This document shows positions 6,713-15,111 of a DNA stretch of 33,826 nt, one piece after another; the first letter of the stretch is position 1, and each line of letters begins with the position of its first letter. Source of the DNA: an uncultured Spartobacteria bacterium (GTDB lineage: Bacteria; Verrucomicrobiota; Verrucomicrobiia; Chthoniobacterales; UBA6821); NCBI GenBank assembly GCA_903823215.1, contig CAIJRY010000180.1, positions 1 through 33,826 of the forward strand. The letters are read 5' to 3'. Made by a program: the position numbers and the translations under genes. Under the pieces are notes generated by a model. That model was not told the DNA's origin, searched no databases, and saw nothing but the letters and a program-made list of their open reading frames with translations.

Positions 6713-7567
6713 TTAGGAATTTCCGGCCTTTCTACGTACGAGAAGCCCTGTGATCACGACGGAAAGACCGAGCAGTGCCCATGTGGAGGGCTCAGGAACC
6801 GATGAAACACTGATGCTTCCCTGAACCCCGTATGTTGAGGTGGTATTGGCCCCGGCATTGTTGGTCCCAAAATATTGTCCTCCACCAACGAAGACCGAGT
6901 AGGTTCCCGCCGACAGTGTCCAAGTACCACTTACGACCCCGTCAGCCAAACCATCCCCGTGAATGGTGTCGGTGGCGAAGGAGACCACATTGTTGCTCGC
7001 ATCAAGGGCATAGCCGCTTGTTGCAGGACTGCTTCCATAATTCGCTGATGTCCCGTCAGCTGCATTACCAATGTAGGTGAAGGAGGATAGATCGGCGAAC
7101 GTGGAGCCGCCATCGCTGCCGATCTTCCAATTGCCCAGCGCGTCGAAGCTTCCGTCCCAATTGGTCGTCCCAAGGATGGCGTTGTTGTAAGCCGTGCTGA
7201 TCGCACTGACATCGTGATCCAAAGCGGCAGGGGCCACGTGAGCCAAGCCGCTATAGAGGGAGAAGGCAGGCAATGCCAGCGCATTGGTGACTGAGCCGTA
7301 GGTGTATCCCTGGAAAGTAAGCGAAACGATCGCCGCATTCTGCAGAGTGAAGGTGTAGGCTCGGAGCTTGTGCGTGTCACCAAGATTGGCATCGGTGCCG
7401 CTGGCCCAGCCGTAGTCGCCGGTCACGGCGTTTGAGCCAAGTGTCAGGGTTTCAAGACCGCTGCCTGTGAAGGAACCGAAATTCCGGCCAGTGTAGCTGA
7501 TGTGTGCTGAGGCAGTAGCCGCTGCAGCCAAGCAGAGAAGTGCGATAAGGTATTTGTAAGGTTTCAT
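6713..7567 (-). CDS. PEP-CTERM sorting-domain protein (paralogue 2)
   Basis: 284 residues. The signal peptide ends ATASA, followed by HISYTGRNFGSFTGSG, which is close to the start of the mature paralogue 1. The C-terminal sorting signal is VPEPSTWALLGLSV, then a membrane segment and an RRK tail. The two proteins align throughout, and about 70 residues in the middle (FDALGNWKIGSD to TIHGDG) are almost the same. The ends differ more, which suggests a tandem duplication with later gene conversion or strong selection on the core. The gene sits 44 nt downstream of the pseudopilin gene and 11 nt upstream of paralogue 1. Confidence 0.86.
   Translation of the reverse strand: MKPYKYLIALLCLAAAATASAHISYTGRNFGSFTGSGLETLTLGSNAVTGDYGWASGTDANLGDTHKLRAYTFTLQNAAIVSLTFQGYTYGSVTNALALPAFSLYSGLAHVAPAALDHDVSAISTAYNNAILGTTNWDGSFDALGNWKIGSDGGSTFADLSSFTYIGNAADGTSANYGSSPATSGYALDASNNVVSFATDTIHGDGLADGVVSGTWTLSAGTYSVFVGGGQYFGTNNAGANTTSTYGVQGSISVSSVPEPSTWALLGLSVVITGLLVRRKAGNS
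6957..7160 (+). repeat. Direct repeat copy B inside PEP-CTERM paralogue 2
   Basis: Partner of the repeat at 6049-6252, in the same orientation and of the same length, with most differences at scattered single positions. Confidence 0.75.
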
Positions 7568-7611
7568 GGTTAATGTTGTTTAAGTTTTTTTGTTTGTTGA
7601 TGTTTTGGGTT

Positions 7612-8283
7612 TTATTCGGTCGGCAGCGGGTTAATAAATCGGCTGCCGTTGGCATTGATCATGGTTTGTGCATCCTTCCAGCTGATCGATTCGACATGAG
7701 CATCGGCAAAGAGGTAGTTTGCCTTTCCAAAATGCCGTTCCACCCCCACTTCTGATTTGAATTCGGAGAGGGGTATTTCCCCTCCGTAATACTGGGCCAA
7801 ATGCAGATGATCCGGCGGCGTGTTGGTCCCGTAAGTATTCGACAGCTCCATGATGAAGACTGTCTGACTCGGCTTTTCAACGCAGACAAGATGTGCCTGA
7901 TTCATGACTCCCGTGACTGCGTCGCAGGGCATCGAAGTCAGATAATCATTGATCACATAGGTTCTCCTTCTTCCGGTCACTGCATCTGCGGGACAACGGA
8001 AGACCACCGTTCCATTGGCATAGGGCTGCAAGGAGTTTGTCCAACAGTTATTGGGATCATCGCAACTGCTTTTGGGAAGGCATCCTTCATTATCTTGCGA
8101 ATAAAGAAGGCAGGCCTTGCCTAGTTGGCCCATATTACTGGCGCACTTGGCACTGAGTGAATCGGCATAGGCTGCCTTGAGCGACGGGATGACCATCGCA
8201 AATAGCACGGCTACTATGGCCACTACCACCAACAACTCGATGAGAGTGAAGGCCGAGATATTGTACTGATTTTTTTGAGACAT
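7612..8283 (-). CDS. Type II pseudopilin-like protein with H-X9-D(G/A) motif
   Basis: 223 residues. The N-terminus carries a prepilin cleavage/methylation motif, AFTLIELLVVVAIVAVL, with E after the FTL-I core and one hydrophobic helix. The globular part contains four or more Cys and ends with RHFGKANYLFADAHV. This is the His-X9-Asp-(Gly/Ala) signature of the DUF1559-like pseudopilins expanded in Verrucomicrobiota, Planctomycetes and Lentisphaerae. A prepilin peptidase that could process it is at 1-387. It is the first gene of an operon with the two PEP-CTERM genes, so the three products may be made together at the cell envelope. Role unknown. Confidence 0.88.
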   Translation of the reverse strand: MSQKNQYNISAFTLIELLVVVAIVAVLFAMVIPSLKAAYADSLSAKCASNMGQLGKACLLYSQDNEGCLPKSSCDDPNNCWTNSLQPYANGTVVFRCPADAVTGRRRTYVINDYLTSMPCDAVTGVMNQAHLVCVEKPSQTVFIMELSNTYGTNTPPDHLHLAQYYGGEIPLSEFKSEVGVERHFGKANYLFADAHVESISWKDAQTMINANGSRFINPLPTE

Positions 8284-8400
8284 TCTTTTTTCGGATGCTG
8301 CAAATCCACGGGATCAGAGTGGAATTTGCGTAGAGAAGCGGTCACCACGATCTGCGTGGAACCGATACCCCAGTTTAGGTGTCAACGGCGTGCTCATAGA

Positions 8401-8420
8401 CGTGGCTCGATCAAGCCACG
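8401..8420 (-). terminator. 7-bp stem-loop after the HPCPLC membrane-protein gene
   Basis: Perfect repeat CGTGGCT / AGCCACG with a 6-nt loop, 18 nt past the stop of the minus-strand gene at 8439. There is no T run; it is a terminator candidate only. Confidence 0.35.
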
Positions 8421-8438
8421 GAGACGCCAATACGGCGA

Positions 8439-8846
8439 TTAGACCAACAAGTCTCTGGGCACCGGCACCGGCGGAGCGTCAGAACGCTCCGGTATCTCGA
8501 CTAATGGAGCCGCCGCATAGACAAGCGGACGGCAGACTGGCAAGGGAATTGAGGAAGCGGATTGGGCAAAAAAACCTTCTGCTTTTTTCTCCGATTTCAC
8601 CGCGGCGGGAGCCTTTCCTTCAGCGGAGCGGGCTTTGGCAATCTTTTTGCACAATGGGCAGGGATGCCGACCATCGAAGGTTTTCTCAACGGCCATACTC
8701 AGGGAACCCGTGCGGGAAAAATCATTGACCATCGTGGTCCAGGCGACGGTCTGGAGCAGGGCGTAATGACCACCTGCTGTAAGGAAAAGAGCCCATGCAA
8801 TCAGCGCATACCCAAATCGTTTGAAATAGGGATGAGCTGCAAACAT
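8439..8846 (-). CDS. Small membrane protein with HPCPLC motif
   Basis: 135 residues. One membrane segment at about 11-35 is followed by QTVAWTTMVNDFSRTGSLSMAVEKTFDGRHPCPLCKKI, then a Lys/Ala-rich linker and a Pro-rich tail. Similar small proteins with a transmembrane start and a (K/R)HPC.LC motif are common in Verrucomicrobiota and some proteobacteria and remain hypothetical. The Cys pair plus His suggests a metal or redox role. It is divergent from the YHS-like gene with 93 nt between the starts, so the two may share a control region. Function not assigned. Confidence 0.68.
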   Translation of the reverse strand: MFAAHPYFKRFGYALIAWALFLTAGGHYALLQTVAWTTMVNDFSRTGSLSMAVEKTFDGRHPCPLCKKIAKARSAEGKAPAAVKSEKKAEGFFAQSASSIPLPVCRPLVYAAAPLVEIPERSDAPPVPVPRDLLV

Positions 8847-8939
8847 TGCGTTGACAAATATTCACAACGGCCTGCATGTGTCGAGAAATTCTGATGCAAT
8901 ATCTGGCATCTCGCTGAATCCGTGCGTAGATTGCCCGCC

Positions 8940-9191
8940 ATGAGATTTTTTCCACTCATTGCCGTCCTCCTCTTAAATACAGCGGTCTTTGCAGCCGACC
9001 CCAACCCCTCGCCATATCCACTCACCACCTGCGTGGTCTCCGGCGATAAGCTTGGCGCCATGGGCAGTCCGGTCAGCATCAACTACAAAGGGACGGAGAT
9101 CCGATTCTGCTGCCATGACTGCGATGCCTCCTTCAACGAAAACCCCGCCAAGTATCTTGCAAAATTGAAAGCCTCGACATCGCATCCCTAA
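8940..9191 (+). CDS. Exported YHS-like small protein
   Basis: 83 residues from ATG 8940. A signal peptide (about 1-19, ending AVFA) precedes a compact domain with TCVVSGDKLGAMGSPVSINYKG and FCCHDCDASFNENPAKYLAKL. The C...YKG...FCC..C...F..NP.KYL pattern is that of YHS domains, found in or near metal-transport proteins. Here the domain is alone and exported. Five Cys remain in the mature part. It is transcribed away from the HPCPLC gene, and its stop is 36 nt before the aminopeptidase start. A periplasmic metal-binding role is plausible but unproven. Confidence 0.8.
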   Translation: MRFFPLIAVLLLNTAVFAADPNPSPYPLTTCVVSGDKLGAMGSPVSINYKGTEIRFCCHDCDASFNENPAKYLAKLKASTSHP

Positions 9192-9227
9192 ATTCTTTCA
9201 TCGTAATCCCCTGCTTCCTACTTCCCC

Positions 9228-10373
9228 ATGTCCGACCCCCGTTTTGATTCCCTGGCCCGCATCCTAGTCTCCCACTCCACAAAGTTAAAAAGCGGAGACA
9301 GAGTCCTCATCGATGTCTCGGAGACGCCGGAAGATTTTGTCATCGCCCTGATCCGGGCCGTCCGCGCCGCCAAAGCGGAGCCGTTTGTCACGCTCCAGAA
9401 TAACCGGGTCAGCCGCGAGCTGATGCTCGGCATCACTGGGCCGCAGGCTGAAACGATGGCTGCCATTGATCTTGCCCGCCTTAAGAAAATGCAGGCTTAC
9501 ATCGCTGTCCGGGGTTCGCACAACATCTCAGAGACCGCCGATGTGCCGCAGGAGAAAGCTTCGTTGCTCTCCTCCAAGCTTCGTCCGGCACTTGACTATC
9601 GAATCAACAAAACCCGCTGGGTTGTCCTTCGCTGGCCCACCCCCTCGATGGCGCAGCAGGCACAAATGAGCACGGAAGCATTTGCAGAGTTTTTCTTCAG
9701 GGTATGCACACTCGATTACGCTCGGATGATCCCTGGCATGAAGGCTCTCAAAGCCCTCATGGATCGAACTGACAAGGTTCATCTCAAGGGCCCCGGCACC
9801 GATCTGCGATTCAGCATCAAGGGCATCGGTTCGGTGGTCTGCGGCGGCGAGCACAATATCCCGGACGGAGAGGTCTTCTCCTGCCCGGTCAAGGATTCCG
9901 TCGAGGGGCATATCTCCTTTAATGCTCCGACACTCAATCGCGGCATCGCCTTCGATCAGGTCTTTCTCGAATTTTCCAAGGGCCGTATCGTGAAAGCAAC
10001 CGCCAATCATACCAAGGAACTCAATGAGATTCTCGACACGGATGTTGGAGCGCGGTTCATCGGGGAGTTCTCACTGGGGTTCAACCCGCACATCCTTCAT
10101 CCGATGCGCGACATTCTCTTCGACGAGAAGATCGCAGGCTCGTTCCATTTCACCCCCGGACAGGCTTACGAGGTTGCGGGCAACGGCAACAAGAGCGCGA
10201 TCCACTGGGATATGGTCTGCATCCAGCGCAAGGATTACGGCGGTGGCGAGGTCTGGTTTGATGACAAGCTGATCCGCAAAGATGGCCTCTTCATCCTGCC
10301 CGCACTTCAGGCACTGAATCCCGATCATCTTCTCGGAAAGAAAAACCGGAAGAATACGACCGGCAGGAGCTGA
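9228..10373 (+). CDS. M29-family metallo-aminopeptidase
   Basis: 381 residues, the usual AmpS/aminopeptidase T length. Metal-site residues expected for the family are visible: E215 in [13 protein letters not shown]280 in [13 protein letters not shown]307 in [11 protein letters not shown], and H326 and D328 in AIHWDMV. These cytoplasmic dimeric enzymes bind two metal ions in a closed cavity and release N-terminal residues from short peptides. The ATG at 9228 is the first and fits the family start. A DUF2062 gene begins 31 nt downstream on the same strand. Confidence 0.93.
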   Translation: MSDPRFDSLARILVSHSTKLKSGDRVLIDVSETPEDFVIALIRAVRAAKAEPFVTLQNNRVSRELMLGITGPQAETMAAIDLARLKKMQAYIAVRGSHNISETADVPQEKASLLSSKLRPALDYRINKTRWVVLRWPTPSMAQQAQMSTEAFAEFFFRVCTLDYARMIPGMKALKALMDRTDKVHLKGPGTDLRFSIKGIGSVVCGGEHNIPDGEVFSCPVKDSVEGHISFNAPTLNRGIAFDQVFLEFSKGRIVKATANHTKELNEILDTDVGARFIGEFSLGFNPHILHPMRDILFDEKIAGSFHFTPGQAYEVAGNGNKSAIHWDMVCIQRKDYGGGEVWFDDKLIRKDGLFILPALQALNPDHLLGKKNRKNTTGRS

Positions 10374-10404
10374 TCTGCAAAATCTGGGATGGTCCATCAT
10401 TCTT

Positions 10405-10899
10405 ATGATCCGTAATTTTATCCGTCACTGGGTGACCCGCTTTCACGAGTTGCTTGATGCGCGCGATGCTCCGCATGCTATCGCTGGAGGGACAGCCATC
10501 GGTGTTTTCTTTGGATTTCTGCCGGTCTTCGGCCTCAAAACGCTGGGTGCCATGGGAGTTTCCCTGCTGACACGATGCAGCGTCATCGCCTCGGTTATCG
10601 GAGTATCCCTGCACGACATCCTGCTGCCGATCTGGCCGCTGATCCTGCGTTGCCAGTTTCAGATTGGCTTCTGGATCCTGAGTCATCCTCATCATCTCCC
10701 ACCACGGCTCACAAAGAATGATTTTAAAATTTCCGAACTCCTCCAGTGGGACAACCTCTTTGATATCGGTCTGCCTCTCCTGCTGGGGGGGGTAATCTTT
10801 GCAATCCCTGCATCCCTGATCACCTACGGCGTAATCCTCTTGGTGGTGAAAATGCGCCAGGCACGCCGTTGTAGGAACGAATCCGATCCATGTCCTTAA
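10405..10899 (+). CDS. DUF2062 membrane protein
   Basis: 164 residues. The N-terminal signature (DAPHAIAGGTAIGVFFGFLPVFGLKT) is followed by two or more hydrophobic segments at about 50-80 and 120-150. This is the DUF2062 domain, an inner-membrane domain of unknown role sometimes fused to glycosyltransferases. Here it is a stand-alone protein. It converges with the membrane glycosyltransferase gene 43 nt away. Confidence 0.85.
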   Translation: MIRNFIRHWVTRFHELLDARDAPHAIAGGTAIGVFFGFLPVFGLKTLGAMGVSLLTRCSVIASVIGVSLHDILLPIWPLILRCQFQIGFWILSHPHHLPPRLTKNDFKISELLQWDNLFDIGLPLLLGGVIFAIPASLITYGVILLVVKMRQARRCRNESDPCP

Positions 10900-10942
10900 G
10901 GAGATACTGATTAAACAGTGTTTCCTTAACCAAGGGAAAACC

Positions 10943-12118
10943 TCATTTCTCCATCTCGCTATCCAAGGGAACCGCTGACTGATAATTGGCCAACCAGATG
11001 CATTCTTTAAAACGAGCGATGGTAGCCGGCTCCTCAATCCTGATATCGCCGATGATGCTGGCCACCTGCTGGCCACATTGAAGCCAGTAGATCACGAGCA
11101 GTGCCGTCAGGCAACGGCGATAACGCCAGAGAGCGAACGAACAGCCTGGCAAGATGATCATGTACCAATTCATGACCCAGGCGACGCTCTTGATCATCAC
11201 CCAGAATCCGAGCGTGGGCAGGGCCTGTGGAAGCTTCCGCAGAAAATGACCTCGAGCCAGAAAGAGGCCCAGCAGGGCAATCGGCGTGAAACTCGCGGCA
11301 AAATCCCAGAGGACGCGAAAATTGGAGCATTCATCGAAGTGGGCCATCGAGAGATCACTACAGAAGACAGGCCAGTAGTAAGGATTAAGCAAATTCTCCT
11401 GATTCTGAAGTGGAAGAAGCCAGAGATCGGGCCTCCACCAATAAAACGGAAGAAAGGGTATGAAGGCTGTGCAGAAGCCGATCATAAATCCTCTGGCTGC
11501 GCGCAGTTGTCTTGGGCGGGTGCGATGCCAAATTTCAAAGAGGAGATAGGGGGCGATCAGAATACCGAGTTGCTTGGCCTGCAACGCAAGCATGAAGGCC
11601 ACACCAGCCAGTCGCCAACGCCCGCTTCTCGCGCAGAAAATCGAGAGTACCATCAAGAGCGTGAGCAGACTCTCGTACTGCCCCTCGTGCGAGGTGTACC
11701 AAACGCTAATCGGTGCCGAGAAAACCAGCAGTGCAGCCCACTTGGAAACAACCCTCCCGATCAACAATGCCGAGACAAGATCGCAGAGCGAGAGAACTAT
11801 CTTCACCCAGAAGAGGCCGATGCCAAGCGTGCCGAAAAAGGAGAAAAACAGGAGCGCAAGCGGCGGATAAATGTAGCCCTGATCACTCCAGAAATCAGAC
11901 CAGAATTCATCGGGAAAGTCCGTCGGCACCAACCAATAAAATGTTCTTGGAAACTCCAGAAAATGAGAAGTGAAGCCAAGATGACGGTAGAGATCACTCG
12001 TTTCTATGGGGGCCTGAGCACAGAAATAAATCCTCAGCAAGGCAATCAGGGTAAAAGCAAGGATCCAGCCCCGTTGACGCAAGATATCCCGATACGGAAT
12101 GCTCTTCCAGAGAAGCAT
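10943..12118 (-). CDS. Polytopic membrane glycosyltransferase (GT-C type)
   Basis: About 391 residues from ATG 12118; the frame is open to a TTG at 12265, with another ATG at 12151, and no ribosome-binding site decides between them. Many hydrophobic segments are present. After the first, the loop APIETSDLYRHLGFTSHFLE has the acidic residues expected in the first periplasmic loop of GT-C enzymes. WSDQGYIYPPLALLFF resembles the YPP motif of GT87/PIG-M-like mannosyltransferases. Such enzymes use polyprenyl-phosphate sugars to glycosylate lipids or proteins on the outer face of the inner membrane. Substrate unknown. The antisense frame over most of this gene is a shadow. Confidence 0.72.
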   Translation of the reverse strand: MLLWKSIPYRDILRQRGWILAFTLIALLRIYFCAQAPIETSDLYRHLGFTSHFLEFPRTFYWLVPTDFPDEFWSDFWSDQGYIYPPLALLFFSFFGTLGIGLFWVKIVLSLCDLVSALLIGRVVSKWAALLVFSAPISVWYTSHEGQYESLLTLLMVLSIFCARSGRWRLAGVAFMLALQAKQLGILIAPYLLFEIWHRTRPRQLRAARGFMIGFCTAFIPFLPFYWWRPDLWLLPLQNQENLLNPYYWPVFCSDLSMAHFDECSNFRVLWDFAASFTPIALLGLFLARGHFLRKLPQALPTLGFWVMIKSVAWVMNWYMIILPGCSFALWRYRRCLTALLVIYWLQCGQQVASIIGDIRIEEPATIARFKECIWLANYQSAVPLDSEMEK

Positions 12119-12322
12119 CCCGTGGCGTGATTCAGGTGGAACAATCGGCATGGAGAGGTTGGTTCGGCAAGTGGCAGCCTCGCAGAAAGTCCCGTCCGGC
12201 AACGAGCATCTCAAGCATAAAGCAGGCCATCTGCACAACGGATTTTCATGGTCTGGAGCAATCAATGATCAGAGAAAATATCTTCCAATTAATCTCGTTG
12301 ATCGTTTTTAACTTGTTCAGAA

Positions 12323-12352
12323 GGGGGGTGTAGGGCCTATAGTCCGCCCCCC
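12323..12352 (+). promoter_or_regulatory. G6/C6 stem-loop just upstream of hisG
   Basis: GGGGGG at 12323-12328 pairs with CCCCCC at 12347-12352 around an 18-nt loop containing the palindrome CTATAG. It ends 11 nt before the hisG ATG and would cover the normal ribosome-binding region. It could act on hisG translation or as a terminator for upstream transcripts. Confidence 0.4.
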
Positions 12353-12363
12353 AAGATTACTTT

Positions 12364-13242
12364 ATGGCGGATAACATTCTCACCTTTGGCCTTCCCTCCG
12401 GAAGCCTAATGGAGGCGACACTATCGCTCTTCCAACGGGCAGGCTACTCCATCTCCGGCACCAGCCGTTCCTATCGTCCCACCGTGGACGATCCCGAGCT
12501 GCGCTTCCGCCTGTTGCGCGCTCAGGAAATCAGCCGATATGTCGAGGGTGGATTTCTGGATTGCGGCATCACGGGACGTGATTGGGTTGAGGAAAATGGC
12601 TCCCAAGTCGAGGTGCTTGCCGAACTTCCCTACAGCAAGGCAACGGCCAATCCGACCCGCTGGGTCATCGCCGTGCCTGAGGACTCGCCCTACAAATCGG
12701 TCAAGGATCTCGAAGGAAAGCGTATCGCCACCGAGGCCGTGGGACTCACCCGCCGCTACTTCGAGAGCAAGGGAGTGAAAGCCGAGCTGGAATTCTCCTG
12801 GGGTGCCACTGAAGTCAAGGTGCCTGATCTGGTCGATGCCATCGTGGACATCACCGAGACGGGTTCCTCCCTTCGGGCCAACAAGCTTCGCATTCTGGAA
12901 ACCATCATTGAATCATATCCTGTCTTTGTAGCCGGGAAGGCAGCCCATGCCGATCAGTGGAAAAGGGAAAAGATGGAACGAATTTCCCTGCTGCTGGTTG
13001 GAGCACTGACCGCACGTGACAAGGTCGGACTCAAAATGAATCTTCCGCGGACAAAGTTGCAGAATCTTCTTGAGGCGTTGCCAGCTCTCCGCAATCCTAC
13101 AGTTTCGCCTCTGGCCCAAAACGACTGGGTGGCTGTGGAAACTGTCATCGACGAGAAAATCGTCCGGGAGATCATACCGCAACTAAAGTCACTCGGAGCC
13201 GAAGGCATTATCGAGTACCCCCTTAACAAGGTCGTCTACTAA
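12364..13242 (+). CDS. hisG: ATP phosphoribosyltransferase, long form
   Basis: 292 residues. HisG catalyses the first step of histidine synthesis (ATP + PRPP to phosphoribosyl-ATP) in the cytoplasm. Family landmarks: [18 protein letters not shown] at the start, [13 protein letters not shown], and the PRPP-binding loop [18 protein letters not shown] (about 159-176). The C-terminal 75 or so residues ([18 protein letters not shown]... [15 protein letters not shown]) are the ACT-like regulatory domain of the long form. This predicts histidine feedback inhibition without HisZ. No other his gene is adjacent. Confidence 0.96.
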   Translation: MADNILTFGLPSGSLMEATLSLFQRAGYSISGTSRSYRPTVDDPELRFRLLRAQEISRYVEGGFLDCGITGRDWVEENGSQVEVLAELPYSKATANPTRWVIAVPEDSPYKSVKDLEGKRIATEAVGLTRRYFESKGVKAELEFSWGATEVKVPDLVDAIVDITETGSSLRANKLRILETIIESYPVFVAGKAAHADQWKREKMERISLLLVGALTARDKVGLKMNLPRTKLQNLLEALPALRNPTVSPLAQNDWVAVETVIDEKIVREIIPQLKSLGAEGIIEYPLNKVVY

Positions 13243-13298
13243 AAACACAAACCAAGCTTTCTACGCAAGTAGTCCAGCACCGCACGAACACAGCTCCG

Positions 13299-13403
13299 AT
13301 GGGATCAATTAAAAAGAAACGCAAAGCCAAAATTGCCAAGCACAAGCGCCGCAAGCGCATGAAGCTCAACCGGCATAAGAAGCGCCTTCGTTACAAGTCG
13401 TAA
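13299..13403 (+). CDS. mS38/COX24 (AURKAIP1)-like 34-residue basic protein
   Basis: ATG 13299 to TAA 13401-13403, 34 residues, roughly half Lys or Arg: MGSIKKKRKAKIAKHKRRKR, then MKLNRHKKRLRYKS. The pattern KKKRKAKI.KHK.RKR.K.NRHKKR is that of the AURKAIP1/COX24 domain, known in mitochondria as ribosomal protein mS38. Similar tiny proteins are annotated in Bacteroidota and Verrucomicrobiota, where a small-subunit ribosome position is likely. It lies 56 nt after hisG, and an intrinsic terminator follows 21 nt downstream. There is no Shine-Dalgarno. The short length alone would be weak evidence, but the motif match is specific. Confidence 0.85.
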   Translation: MGSIKKKRKAKIAKHKRRKRMKLNRHKKRLRYKS

Positions 13404-13788
13404 GAGGGCCCGGCCTTCTGACGCAAAACCTCTCGCAGGTTTTTACTCGCGCACCGGATACTCGGTGCCTTCATTCACACACAAGGCTCTCCGGCTTTTT
13501 GCCTGGGAGCCTTTGTGTCTTTGTGTGATCAGAACGCTTTAATACCATTTCTCATGGTGATTGGTAGAAGCACCATTCCTTGCGGCGGTATAGGGCTTTA
13601 GCGGTGTCGCATTGCTCGGGCTGCAGAGCACAGCAGGACTACAGCCTCATCGATTGCTCCTTGCCAACCGACCCCATGGCACTCGCAAGTTGATGGCCAC
13701 ACTATTAGTTAAAACGCTCTAAGCCATGGATAGAGAATCTCCCCCCCTGTTGCATCAACTTCCCGAGGGGGGTTACCGGACGAACGGA
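13404..13788. other. Gene-free, hairpin-rich intergenic region
   Basis: 385 nt between the mS38-like gene and the end of purD, with no supported ORF or tRNA. It holds the terminator at 13425-13444 and a perfect 6-bp hairpin at 13451-13468 (GCACCG/CGGTGC). There is a long bulged hairpin at 13474-13528 (TCACACACAAGGCTC against GAGCCTTTGTGT...GTGTGA, with an inner CCGGC/GCCTGG). A C-rich/G-rich stem at about 13742-13773 lies close to the purD stop and may end purD transcription. Two loosely related motifs (ACGCTTTAATACCAT near 13534 and ACGCTCTAAGCCAT near 13714) flank the middle. Confidence 0.6.
13425..13444 (+). terminator. Intrinsic terminator after the mS38-like gene
   Basis: AAAACCT, loop CTCGC, AGGTTTT followed by another T: a 7-bp perfect stem with a short T run, 21 nt after the stop. 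The stem is AT-containing and modest in strength. Confidence 0.6.
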
Positions 13789-15045
13789 CTACGCCCCGAT
13801 ATCGCGTCGGAGCTGCTTGCCCTCAAAGTTGATTTGATCTGCAACGGCGTAGGCCTTGATCCGGGCCTCTTCGAGCGTTGAGCCAAGGGCGGTGATACCA
13901 AGCACGCGTCCCCCATTGGTCACGAATTTTCCCTCTTTCCATGCAGTCCCCGCGTGGAAGACCTCCACATCGGGATCAGTCCCGACACTTTCAAGGCCAC
14001 TGATGACCTTTCCCTTCTCGATAAGGCCGGGATAGCCACCTGAAGCCAGCACGATACAGACTGCGGTACGATCGTCCCAGATGGGATGCACCTCGGAGAG
14101 CCTGCCATCGATGGTTGCTTCGATGAGATCCAGCAGATCGCTCTTCAAACGACGCATCAGCACCTGCGTCTCTGGATCGCCAAACCGGCAGTTAAACTCC
14201 AGCACCTTCGGCCCCTGCGGTGTGATCATCAGCCCTGGAAAGAGCATTCCCTGAAACTGCAACCCATCCACCTTGAGACCTGCCACAAACGGTTCCAAAA
14301 TCTCGTTGCGCACCCGCTCCTGCATCGCGGCATCCAACACGCGTGAGGGACTGATAGTTCCCATCCCGCCGGTGTTGGGCCCCAGATCGCCATCAAGCGC
14401 GCGCTTGTGATCCCGGGCATCGGGAAAGAGTAAATATTTCGCTCCATCGACCAATGCATGCAGTGAACACTCCGGTCCCGTGAGAAAATCCTCGACCACA
14501 ACAGTCGCCCCCGCATCACCAAAAATTTTATCCACCATCATCTGTTGAATGACTGTCTCTGCTTCCGTCTGATTCTGGGCAATCACGACTCCCTTGCCGA
14601 GTGCCAGACCATCAGCTTTGACGACCAGCGGATAGGAAGCGGTGCGACAATGAACCAAGGCATCCTCCAGCTCGCTGAAGGTCGAGGATGCCGCAGTCGG
14701 GATCCCGTGGCGATCCATGAATCCCTTGGCAAACGACTTTGAGGATTCCAAACGCGCGGCGGCGGCACGCGGGCCAAAAATCCGCAGACCCTCGCTCTGG
14801 AAAAGATCGACGATGCCCTCCGCCAGCGGATCGTCCGGACCGACGATGGTGAGATCGACAGCCTCCGATTTTGCGAGCGCCAACAGGGCTGGCAGATCGG
14901 AGGCGGCAACCGGGTGATTCGTGGCGATCTGCTGCGTCCCGGCATTCCCGGGAGCGCAGAGAAGCTGCGTCACACGAGGACTTTGGGAGAGCTTCCAGAG
15001 AATGGCATGCTCACGGCCGCCGGAACCAATCACGAGAATTTTCAT
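13789..15045 (-). CDS. purD: Phosphoribosylamine-glycine ligase
   Basis: 418 residues, the normal PurD length. PurD joins phosphoribosylamine and glycine with ATP in the second step of purine synthesis. Family features: N-terminal MKILVIGSGGREHAILWKL, then GPDDPLAEGIVDLF, the ATP-grasp domain with SSKSFAKGFMDRHGIPTA and VVKADGLALGKGVVIA, and DHKRALDGDLGPNTGGMG for substrate binding. The metal-binding EFNCRFGDPETQ and C-terminal FHAGTAWKEG complete the set. The gene follows a NusG-like gene on the same strand (66-nt gap). Confidence 0.97.
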   Translation of the reverse strand: MKILVIGSGGREHAILWKLSQSPRVTQLLCAPGNAGTQQIATNHPVAASDLPALLALAKSEAVDLTIVGPDDPLAEGIVDLFQSEGLRIFGPRAAAARLESSKSFAKGFMDRHGIPTAASSTFSELEDALVHCRTASYPLVVKADGLALGKGVVIAQNQTEAETVIQQMMVDKIFGDAGATVVVEDFLTGPECSLHALVDGAKYLLFPDARDHKRALDGDLGPNTGGMGTISPSRVLDAAMQERVRNEILEPFVAGLKVDGLQFQGMLFPGLMITPQGPKVLEFNCRFGDPETQVLMRRLKSDLLDLIEATIDGRLSEVHPIWDDRTAVCIVLASGGYPGLIEKGKVISGLESVGTDPDVEVFHAGTAWKEGKFVTNGGRVLGITALGSTLEEARIKAYAVADQINFEGKQLRRDIGA

Positions 15046-15111
15046 GCGGAAAGAATGTGGGGAGGGAGCAAACGATGTCGAGATTCTTAGATCGAAAGAA
15101 GAGGGGTGAAT

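Noticed and set aside
8851-8879. TTGACA with a -10 at 17 bp before the YHS-like gene
   Set aside because: The -35 is perfect but the -10 position reads GCATGT, which is not convincing.
11078-12130. 350-codon plus-strand open frame
   Set aside because: Antisense to the membrane glycosyltransferase; its translation is charged and low-complexity with no family signature, while the minus strand gives a clear multi-pass protein.
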